Both the position numbers and the translations under genes were made by a program. The notes beneath the pieces are model-generated. The model did not search any database and was not told the DNA's origin. It worked only from the letters and a program-made list of their open reading frames with translations. A stretch of DNA of 64,000 nucleotides from Sphingopyxis panaciterrae. GTDB lineage: Bacteria; Pseudomonadota; Alphaproteobacteria; Sphingomonadales; Sphingomonadaceae. How positions within the stretch are numbered: position 1 is the first letter of the stretch; each line of letters opens with the position of its first letter. Location: positions 1,240,001-1,304,000 of the forward strand of contig NZ_JAASQN010000001.1 of the NCBI RefSeq assembly GCF_011762125.1. The letters are read 5' to 3'. Below are positions 57,864-64,000 of this stretch, one piece after another.

Positions 57864-58361
57864 CTAACCCTTGATGTGTAACACGCAGATCAGCGTGAAA
57901 AGCCGTCGTGCCGTGTCGAAATCGACCGCAATCTTGCCATCGAGCCGGTCCATCAGCATTTCGGCCGCCTCGTTGTGGAGCCCGCGCCGCGCCATGTCGA
58001 CGGTCTCGATCTGCTGCGCGGTCGAGGTTTTGATCGCCTGATAATAGCTGTCGCAGATCGCAAAATAATCGCGGATCGGGCGGCGAAAACGACCGAGGCC
58101 GAGGATGATCGCCTCCAGCGGCGAGCCGTCGTCGCGGCTGATTTCGAAAATCAGCCGCCCTTCCTCGACACGCAGCATCAGGCGGTAGGGACCGGCATAG
58201 CCGTCGGGGTGGCCGCGCTGCGGCACGAACTTGTTATCCTCGATCAGGTCGAAGATCGCGACGCGGCGCTCCTGCTCGACATCGGGGTTGCGCCAGACGA
58301 TCGAGCCCTCGTCGAGTTCGACCGCGATGATGCGCTGTTTCGAAGGATCTGCGTCGGCCAT
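57864..58361 (-). CDS. UPF0262 family protein
   Basis: 165 residues matching UPF0262: IIAVELDEGSIVWRNPDVEQERRVAIFDLIEDN, YRLMLRVEEGRLIFEI, LGLGRFRRPIRDYFAICDSYYQAI and the C-terminal HNEAAEMLMDRLDGKIAVDFDTARRLFTLICVLHIKG. The family is alphaproteobacterial and uncharacterised, predicted cytoplasmic. It lies two bases before the GH25 start on the same strand and is divergent from dnaB. Confidence 0.9.
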   Translation of the reverse strand: MADADPSKQRIIAVELDEGSIVWRNPDVEQERRVAIFDLIEDNKFVPQRGHPDGYAGPYRLMLRVEEGRLIFEISRDDGSPLEAIILGLGRFRRPIRDYFAICDSYYQAIKTSTAQQIETVDMARRGLHNEAAEMLMDRLDGKIAVDFDTARRLFTLICVLHIKG

Positions 58362-58408
58362 ATGGGAAGTGCTTCTACTTGGCCGGGCACGAAGGGCAAG
58401 GGGGCGAC

Positions 58409-58417
58409 TTATTCACA
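58409..58417 (+). promoter_or_regulatory. DnaA-box-like sequence before dnaB
   Basis: TTATTCACA matches the DnaA box TTATNCACA exactly. It lies in the 130-base gap between UPF0262 and dnaB, 83 bases before the preferred dnaB ATG. A nearby CCCACAG is a poor second match. A single box may be coincidence. Confidence 0.45.
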
Positions 58418-58491
58418 GCAACCCACAGCTATGATAAGCTTCACTTCATCGCCTGTTGCACCACCCGCAGCGACACCGCATGAAGGCTGCC

Positions 58492-60003
58492 ATGCCAGAG
58501 CTCGCCCTGATTCCGACCCCGGCCAACGCCGGGGATGACCGCCAATTGCCGCGCAATATCGAGGCTGAGGCCGCGTTTCTCGGTGCGATTCTGATCGACA
58601 ACCGAGTCGTCGAGGATTTGCCGGTCGCATTGACCCCCGAGCATTTCTTCGAACCGCTCCATGGCCGCATCTTCCAGCAGACGATGGCGCTGATCGAACG
58701 CAACAGCATCGCGACCCCGGTCACGCTGAAGCCTTTTTTCGAAGCCGACGAGGCTATGAAAGCGGTCGGCGGCCCCGGATATCTGGCGCAATTGACCGGC
58801 AGCGGTGCGGGATTGATCGGCGCGCGCGACTTTGCCCGGCAGATTTTCGACCTCGCGTTGCTCCGCGAATTGGTCGGGGTCGGGCGCACGCTCGTCGACA
58901 GCGCGCTCGATACGAGCGAAAGCGTCGATCCGCAGTCGCAGATCGAGGAAGCCGAAACGGCGCTTTACCGCGTCGCGGGCGGTGAGGCCGAAATGGGCTC
59001 GGTCAAGAGTTTCAACCAGGCCAGCCTCACCGCGCTGCAAGCGGCAGAGCGCGCGCTCAATTCGGGCGGTCATCTGTCGGGGATCACGACGGGCATCGGC
59101 AGCATGAACGCCAAGATTGGCGGTATGCATAATTCGGACTTGATGATCCTCGCCGGACGCCCCGGCATGGGCAAGACGTCGCTCGCGACGAACATCGCCT
59201 ATAATGCCGCCGAGCGCTTCCGCCGCGATGAAGAGGATGGCATTCCGCCCGAGAAGAATATGGGCGCCAAGGTTGCGTTTTTCAGCCTCGAAATGTCCGC
59301 CGATCAGCTGGCGACGCGCGTGCTCGCCGAACAATCGGGGGTGTCGGGCGAGGCGCTGCGCATGGGCAAGATCAGCAAGGACCAGTTCCAGCAGCTCTCG
59401 CGCGCAGCGCAGGCGTTACAGACGCTGCCCCTGTTCATCGATGACACGCCGGGCCTGACTATCGCCGGCCTGCGCACCCGCGCGCGCCGGCTGCAGCGCC
59501 GCCACGGCATCGGTTTCGTCATCGTCGACTATCTTCAGCTGTTGCAGGGCTCGTCGAAGAGCGGCGACAATCGTGTCCAGGAAATTTCGGAAATTTCGCG
59601 TGGTTTGAAGACGCTGGCGAAGGAACTTCATGTACCGGTAATGGCGCTGTCACAGCTCAGCCGTGCGGTCGAAAGCCGCGAGGACAAGCGCCCGCAGCTT
59701 TCCGACCTTCGCGAATCGGGCTCGATCGAACAGGACGCCGACATGGTGCTCTTTGTGTTCCGAGAGGATTATTATGTCGCGGCGAAGGAGCCCAAACGTC
59801 CGATCGAAGGCGACGATGTCAAGATCCACGCGCAGCATGAGGAATGGGCGGCCGAAATGGAACGTGTCTTCGGTCTTGCCGAAGTCATCGTCGCGAAATC
59901 GCGCCACGGCTCGACCGGCAAGATCCGCATGCACTTCGAGGCGAAGACGACGAAGTTCAGCGACCTTGCCGACGACAGCATGGCGTATGATGATTATGAG
60001 TGA
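58492..60003 (+). CDS. dnaB: Replicative DNA helicase DnaB
   Basis: 503 residues from the ATG at 58492 (MPELALIPTPANAG); ATG 58480 and TTG 58456 are alternatives. DnaB unwinds DNA at the replication fork as a hexamer. The N-terminal primase-interacting domain reads LPRNIEAEAAFLGAILIDNRVVEDL. The RecA-like domain has Walker A AGRPGMGKTSLA, FFSLEMSADQLATR, GFVIVDYLQLLQG (Walker B) and KSRHGSTGKI. No intein is present. Divergent from UPF0262. Confidence 0.97.
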   Translation: MPELALIPTPANAGDDRQLPRNIEAEAAFLGAILIDNRVVEDLPVALTPEHFFEPLHGRIFQQTMALIERNSIATPVTLKPFFEADEAMKAVGGPGYLAQLTGSGAGLIGARDFARQIFDLALLRELVGVGRTLVDSALDTSESVDPQSQIEEAETALYRVAGGEAEMGSVKSFNQASLTALQAAERALNSGGHLSGITTGIGSMNAKIGGMHNSDLMILAGRPGMGKTSLATNIAYNAAERFRRDEEDGIPPEKNMGAKVAFFSLEMSADQLATRVLAEQSGVSGEALRMGKISKDQFQQLSRAAQALQTLPLFIDDTPGLTIAGLRTRARRLQRRHGIGFVIVDYLQLLQGSSKSGDNRVQEISEISRGLKTLAKELHVPVMALSQLSRAVESREDKRPQLSDLRESGSIEQDADMVLFVFREDYYVAAKEPKRPIEGDDVKIHAQHEEWAAEMERVFGLAEVIVAKSRHGSTGKIRMHFEAKTTKFSDLADDSMAYDDYE

Positions 60004-60062
60004 TCGCCGCAGGTAAATGCTTCGACATTGCGAGGGGCGATGCATTTTTGAGATGCGTCAGA

Positions 60063-60848
60063 TCAGAACACCGGATCGTTCGCCGGATCATCATCGATCG
60101 GCGTCACTTCGGTGTGGATGCCGCATTCGGTCTTGTCCCAGCCGCGCCAGCGGCCCGATCGAGGGTCTTCGCCCAGCTTGACCTTCGATGTGCATGGCGA
60201 GCAGCCGATCGAGGGATAACCTTCGGCTTCCAGCGGATGGCGCGGCAGATCATGCTCGGTGAAATAGGCGTCGAGCTGATCGCGCGTCCAGTTGGCGAGC
60301 GGGTTGAACTTCAGCCGGCCCGTGGTGCCGTCGAGCTCGAAGCGCGCCAGCCCCTGCCGCGTCGACGACTGGAAACCCTTGCGCCCCGTAATCGACGTGT
60401 CGAAATCGACGAGCGCCTTTTCGAGCGGCTTGACCTTGCGGATTTCGCAGCAGCCGTCGGGATCGTAGGACCAGCGCAGTTCGGTTCCGTCCTTTACCGC
60501 CAGTTCTTCGGGATCGGGCGTCAGGTTGACGATGTTGAGTTTCAGCTTCGCCGCCAGTTCGTCGCGATAGGTGAGCGTTTCGGGGAAATGCTTGCCGGTA
60601 TCGAGGAACAGCACCGGCATGTCGGGCGCGGCTTGCGTCACCAGATGGAGCAACACCGCGCTTTCGGCGCCGAAGCTCGAGACGATTCCGGTCTCGCCCA
60701 GCAATCCCGCGCCGATCACGCTCGCCACCACTTCGGCGGCGTCCTGGCCGCGGAAGAGGTTGTTGAGGCGAATGACGTCGGCCTGCGTGAAACGCGGCGC
60801 TGCGTCGATCCGGTCGCGGGTGCGGGGAGAGACCGTCACGTCAGCCAT
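60063..60848 (-). CDS. cysH: Phosphoadenylyl/adenylyl-sulfate reductase
   Basis: 261 residues. It reduces activated sulfate to sulfite with thioredoxin. The PAPS-reductase fold shows VSSFGAESAVLLHLV, VLFLDTGKHFPETLTYRD and the C-terminal ECGIH with the redox Cys. In addition, paired cysteines GCCEIRK and IGCSPCTS are present, the [4Fe-4S] ligands typical of APS reductases, so it probably uses APS rather than PAPS. It is the last gene of the cob/cys operon and its start overlaps the DUF934 stop by eight bases. Confidence 0.95.
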   Translation of the reverse strand: MADVTVSPRTRDRIDAAPRFTQADVIRLNNLFRGQDAAEVVASVIGAGLLGETGIVSSFGAESAVLLHLVTQAAPDMPVLFLDTGKHFPETLTYRDELAAKLKLNIVNLTPDPEELAVKDGTELRWSYDPDGCCEIRKVKPLEKALVDFDTSITGRKGFQSSTRQGLARFELDGTTGRLKFNPLANWTRDQLDAYFTEHDLPRHPLEAEGYPSIGCSPCTSKVKLGEDPRSGRWRGWDKTECGIHTEVTPIDDDPANDPVF

Positions 60849-61254
60849 GCCTCAGCTTCCATATCGGCACCACGCCGTCGGCGGCGCCCTGATAATGTTC
60901 GGGCCAGCGCGACAGCGCCGCCTCGACATCGGCCGGGTTCAGCTCCTTTTCGGGCGCAAATGTGTCGAAACCGCAGCGCTTCATATAGGCAACCTGGTCG
61001 ACCAGCACGTCGCCCTGCGCGCGCAACTCGCCAGCATAGCCCGCCTCGCGCAGGATACGCGCCGACGAATAGCCGCGGCCGTCGCGGAATTTCGGGAAAG
61101 CGACCTCGATCAGCGCGAGCCGGTCGAGATGCGGGATCAGCGCGCGCGCATCCTCGTCGGGCTCCAGCCGCACCGCCGTCGCGTTTGATTGCGACAGGAA
61201 GGCGTCGAGGGTGACCGCGGGCTCTTCGCCGTCCGAATGGATATGTTCAACCAT
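60841..61254 (-). CDS. DUF934 family protein of sulfate assimilation
   Basis: 137 residues from ATG 61254 (MVEHIHSDGEEP). The DUF934 pattern is seen in LIEVAFPKFRDGRGYSSARILRE, YAGELRAQGDVLVDQVAYMKRCGFDTF and PEHYQGAADGVVPIWKLRH. It is consistently encoded next to cysI and cysH in proteobacteria; the role is unclear, perhaps assisting sulfite reductase. Its start overlaps the end of cysI by eight bases, and cysH starts inside it. Confidence 0.9.
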   Translation of the reverse strand: MVEHIHSDGEEPAVTLDAFLSQSNATAVRLEPDEDARALIPHLDRLALIEVAFPKFRDGRGYSSARILREAGYAGELRAQGDVLVDQVAYMKRCGFDTFAPEKELNPADVEAALSRWPEHYQGAADGVVPIWKLRHG

Positions 61255-62878
61255 AGATCGCCTCCTTGAACGGGGCCATGCCGACGCGGCGGAAGGTGTC
61301 GACGAAGCGTTCGCCCTCGGTGCGTGTCGCAAGATATTTGTCGGTGACGCGCTCGATCGCATCGACGACGCCATCCTCGTCGAAACCGGGGCCGGTGATC
61401 GTGCCGAGGCTGACGTCCTCTGCGCCCGATCCGCCAAGCGACAGCTGGTAGTTTTCGGTGCCTTTGCGGTCGACGCCAAGGATACCGATGTGGCCGGCAT
61501 GATGATGGCCGCAGGCGTTGATGCAGCCCGAAATCTTGAGCTTGAGCTCGCCCAGGTCGCGCTGGCGCGCCGGATCGGCGAAGCGCGTCGCGATCTTCTG
61601 CGCGACCGGGATCGAACGGGCGTTGGCGAGGCTGCAATAATCGAGGCCCGGGCAGGCGATGATATCGCTGATCAAGCCAAGGTTCGGCGTCGCCAGCCCC
61701 GCTTCGTCGAGCGCCTGCCAGATCGCGTGGAGGTCGGCCTTGCGGACGTGCGGCAGCACGATGTTCTGCGCGTGGGTGACGCGCAGTTCATCATGGCTGT
61801 ATTTCTCGGCAAGGTCGGCCATCAGGTCGATCTGCGCCGAGCTGGCATCACCGGGGATGCCGCCGACGGGCTTCAGGCTGATGTTGACGATCGCGTGGCC
61901 AGATACCTTGTGCTTCGCGACATTTTGGTCGACCCAGACCGCGAAATCGGGATCGCCGCGGTCGATCGCATCGGGCGCCGAGGCGTCGAGCGGTGGCGGC
62001 GCGAACTGCGCGGCGATGCGGTCGAACTCGGCCTTCGGCGGATCGATGCCCAGCGACTTCACATGGACGAACTCTTCCTCGACCTGGCGGCGATATTCCT
62101 CGGCGCCCAGCTCGTGGATCAGGATCTTGATCCGCGCCTTGTAGATATTGTCGCGGCGGCCATAGCGGTTGTAGACGCGCAGGCACGCCTCGGCATAGCT
62201 CAGCATGTCGTCCAGCGGCACGAAATCCTTGATCAGCGGCGCAATCATCGGGGTGCGGCCCATGCCGCCGCCGACGTAGAACGCCGCGCCGTGGACGCCG
62301 TCCTGCTCGACGATCTGGATGCCGATATCGTGGAGGCGCATCGCGGCGCGATCTTCCTCGGCGGCGATCACGGCGATCTTGAACTTGCGCGGCAAATAGC
62401 TGAATTCGGGGTGGAAGCTCGACCACTGGCGGAGCAGTTCGGCCCATGGGCGCGGATCGGTGATTTCGTCGGCGGCGGCACCGGCCCACTGGTCAGAACT
62501 GATGTTGCGGATGCAATTGCCGCTGGTCTGGATCGCGTGCATCTCCACCGATGCCAGATCGGCGAGGATCGCGGGCGCGTCTTCCAGCTTGATCCAGTTA
62601 TACTGGATATTCTGGCGCGTCGTGAAATGGCCGTAATCGCGGTCATATTTGCGCGCGATGTGAGCGAGCATCCGCATCTGGCGGCTGTCGAGCGTCCCAT
62701 AAGGGACCGCTACCCGCAGCATATAGGCGTGAAGCTGGAGGTAAAGGCCGTTCATCAGTCGCAGCGGCTTGAACTGGTCCTCGGTGATTTCGCCCGCAAG
62801 GCGGCGGCGCACTTGGTCGCTGAACTCGGCGACACGGGCAGCAACCATCTGATGGTCATATTCGTCATATTTATACAT
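61247..62878 (-). CDS. cysI: Nitrite/sulfite reductase (siroheme), assimilatory sulfite reductase
   Basis: 543 residues, the size of siroheme-[4Fe-4S] reductase haemoproteins. It reduces sulfite to sulfide. Motifs: HFTTRQNIQYNWI, ASVEMHAIQTSGNCIRNIS in the first half, HAIVNISLKPVGG, and the cofactor cysteines ACPGLDYCSLANAR and KISGCINACGHHHAGHIG. Flanked by cobA upstream (siroheme precursor) and cysH downstream, so sulfite rather than nitrite is the likely substrate. It follows the DUF2849 gene by one base. Confidence 0.95.
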   Translation of the reverse strand: MYKYDEYDHQMVAARVAEFSDQVRRRLAGEITEDQFKPLRLMNGLYLQLHAYMLRVAVPYGTLDSRQMRMLAHIARKYDRDYGHFTTRQNIQYNWIKLEDAPAILADLASVEMHAIQTSGNCIRNISSDQWAGAAADEITDPRPWAELLRQWSSFHPEFSYLPRKFKIAVIAAEEDRAAMRLHDIGIQIVEQDGVHGAAFYVGGGMGRTPMIAPLIKDFVPLDDMLSYAEACLRVYNRYGRRDNIYKARIKILIHELGAEEYRRQVEEEFVHVKSLGIDPPKAEFDRIAAQFAPPPLDASAPDAIDRGDPDFAVWVDQNVAKHKVSGHAIVNISLKPVGGIPGDASSAQIDLMADLAEKYSHDELRVTHAQNIVLPHVRKADLHAIWQALDEAGLATPNLGLISDIIACPGLDYCSLANARSIPVAQKIATRFADPARQRDLGELKLKISGCINACGHHHAGHIGILGVDRKGTENYQLSLGGSGAEDVSLGTITGPGFDEDGVVDAIERVTDKYLATRTEGERFVDTFRRVGMAPFKEAIYG

Positions 62879-62879
62879 G

Positions 62880-63176
62880 TCAGATCACCCAGTCGCCGGC
62901 CGCGGGATCGGCGGGTTTCAAAGTCAGGTCGGGGCGCACGGTCGGACCCAGCGCGCGAATACGGTCCTTGATATGCGCGGGGCGCGGACCCTCGGCGGTT
63001 ATCTCGCCAGCGATGATGTAGGGAGCGTTGACGCGGCGCGCGCCTTCCTCGGCGGCAAGGATCGCCTCGCCCTGCTCGCCGACGTCGGCGGCGTCCTCGA
63101 TATGCAGCGACCAGTCGGCACCGGTCCACCAGGTGACAAATCCCGTTTTCAGGTCATTGCCCGTGAGCAGCTTCAT
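62880..63176 (-). CDS. DUF2849 family small protein
   Basis: 98 residues from ATG 63176, overlapping the cobA stop (ATGA). The translation MKLLTGNDLKTGFVTWWTGA, later SLHIEDAADVGEQGEAILAAEEGARRVNAPYIIAGEI, matches DUF2849, a short alphaproteobacterial protein found in sulfite reductase operons. A role in delivering siroheme or assembling the reductase is a guess. Confidence 0.85.
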   Translation of the reverse strand: MKLLTGNDLKTGFVTWWTGADWSLHIEDAADVGEQGEAILAAEEGARRVNAPYIIAGEITAEGPRPAHIKDRIRALGPTVRPDLTLKPADPAAGDWVI

Positions 63177-63961
63177 GTGAAATCCCTTATTTGAGCAGCA
63201 ACGCCCGGTGCGCCGAGGCAATCGAGCGCGTCGGCGCGTGCTGCGACCTTGCCGACCACGATCAGCGCCGGGCTTTGGACTTTCTCGCGCGCGACGAGGT
63301 CGCCGAGATCGGTGAGGAGCGTGCGCAGGACGCGCGCGTCGGCAGTGGTGCCGCGCTCGACGACAGCGACAGGAAGATCGGGCGAAACGCCATCGGCGAT
63401 CAATTTGTCGGCGATGGCGTTGGCGGTCGCGAGGCCCATGTAGATAACCAGCGTCCGGCCATGGCCCGCGAGCCCCGACCAGTCCTGATCGGTCAGGTCC
63501 TTGCACTGGCCAGCAACGAAGCTGACCGCGCTCGCATCTTCACGATGGGTGAGGGGGAGTCCTGCCTGTGCGGCGCAACCCGCCGCCGCGGTGATGCCAG
63601 GGACGACCTCCACCGCGACGCCGGCCTTGCGCGCGGCGTCGAGTTCCTCGCCGCCGCGCCCGAAGATAAAGGGATCGCCGCCCTTCAGGCGTACGACCTG
63701 CTTGCCCGTCAGCGTTTCGCGGACGAGCAGCTCGTTGATCAGTTCCTGCTTCAGCGTGTGGCGGCTGCGCTGCTTGGCAACGCTGATCCGGTCGACCTGC
63801 GGCGGGATCAGCGCGAGCACGCCGTCGCCGACAAGCCCGTCGTGGACGACCAGATCGGCGCTCGCGAGCAGCCGCGCGGCGCGCAGCGTCAACAGGTCGG
63901 GGTCGCCGGGGCCGGCGCCGACGAGCCACAGCTTGCCTGCAGAAATCGGAGTCTTTTCCAT
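63173..63961 (-). CDS. cobA: Uroporphyrinogen-III C-methyltransferase
   Basis: 262 residues, the monofunctional SUMT type. It methylates uroporphyrinogen III at C2 and C7 with SAM to precorrin-2, the start of siroheme and cobalamin. Motifs: LVGAGPGDPDLLTLRAARLL, VRLKGGDPFIFGRGGEELDA, EVVPGITAAAGCAAQAGLPLTHR and TLVIYMGLA. It is the first gene of the operon cobA-DUF2849-cysI-DUF934-cysH in this window. Only 39 bases remain upstream, so the promoter is not assessed. Confidence 0.95.
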   Translation of the reverse strand: MEKTPISAGKLWLVGAGPGDPDLLTLRAARLLASADLVVHDGLVGDGVLALIPPQVDRISVAKQRSRHTLKQELINELLVRETLTGKQVVRLKGGDPFIFGRGGEELDAARKAGVAVEVVPGITAAAGCAAQAGLPLTHREDASAVSFVAGQCKDLTDQDWSGLAGHGRTLVIYMGLATANAIADKLIADGVSPDLPVAVVERGTTADARVLRTLLTDLGDLVAREKVQSPALIVVGKVAARADALDCLGAPGVAAQIRDFT

Positions 63962-64000
63962 GCAGCGGAGATGGGCCGTGCCGGTCGATATGGCAAAGCA

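Overview
The window is high-GC DNA from an alphaproteobacterium of the Sphingomonadaceae, most likely Sphingopyxis or a close relative. I infer this from the mix of genes: an HdaA-type DnaA homologue beside ppk1, PstA and PstC with large extra periplasmic regions, a UPF0262 gene beside dnaB, a patatin/3-hydroxybutyrate dehydrogenase pair and many secreted peptidases. Coding density is high, with frequent ATGA- or TGATG-type overlaps. I see no rRNA, tRNA or CRISPR array. Dispersed palindromic repeats related to GTCATCCCGGACTTGATCC sit in many of the gaps.

Layout. 1-7280: N-terminus of purM, then an overlapping block of DUF2066 gene, hdaA, ppk1 and ppx, then rnd facing the other way. 7541-14659: aspS, an alpha/beta hydrolase, a secreted TPR-like protein, ppk2, a J-domain protein and a chromate transporter. 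14754-20811 (minus): the phosphate operon pstS-pstC-pstA-pstB-phoU-phoB, preceded by Pho boxes. 21022-22605: a solitary AT-rich reverse transcriptase gene with the motifs of the antiphage Abi/UG (DRT-like) group, followed by a broken monooxygenase gene. 23454-32636: a small membrane protein, uvrA, two lipoproteins, an M13 peptidase, a BCCT transporter and a small secreted protein. 32693-41562 (minus): LytTR regulator and LytS-like kinase, MATE pump, small secreted protein, valS and an S9 peptidase. 41713-49026: HPP membrane protein, CocE-type hydrolase, amidohydrolase, zinc metallopeptidase, patatin and 3-hydroxybutyrate dehydrogenase. 49121-57861: DUF4893 lipoprotein, M20 amidohydrolase, thioesterase, saccharopine-dehydrogenase-like enzyme, DoxX, GH5, dcd, cdd and GH25. 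57864-60003: UPF0262 and dnaB. 60063-63961 (minus): assimilatory sulfate reduction operon cobA-DUF2849-cysI-DUF934-cysH.

How the genes fit together. Phosphate is the strongest theme: the Pst uptake operon with PhoU/PhoB, plus PPK1, PPX and PPK2, all lie within 21 kb. CobA supplies the siroheme precursor for CysI beside CysH. The patatin and 3-hydroxybutyrate dehydrogenase probably act in polyhydroxybutyrate turnover behind a PhaR-like operator.

The most notable feature is the reverse transcriptase. It looks horizontally acquired. It lies divergent from pstS, and one of the two Pho boxes in the shared gap points toward it, raising the untested possibility of a phosphate-responsive defence gene. 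Its function is inferred from motifs only.
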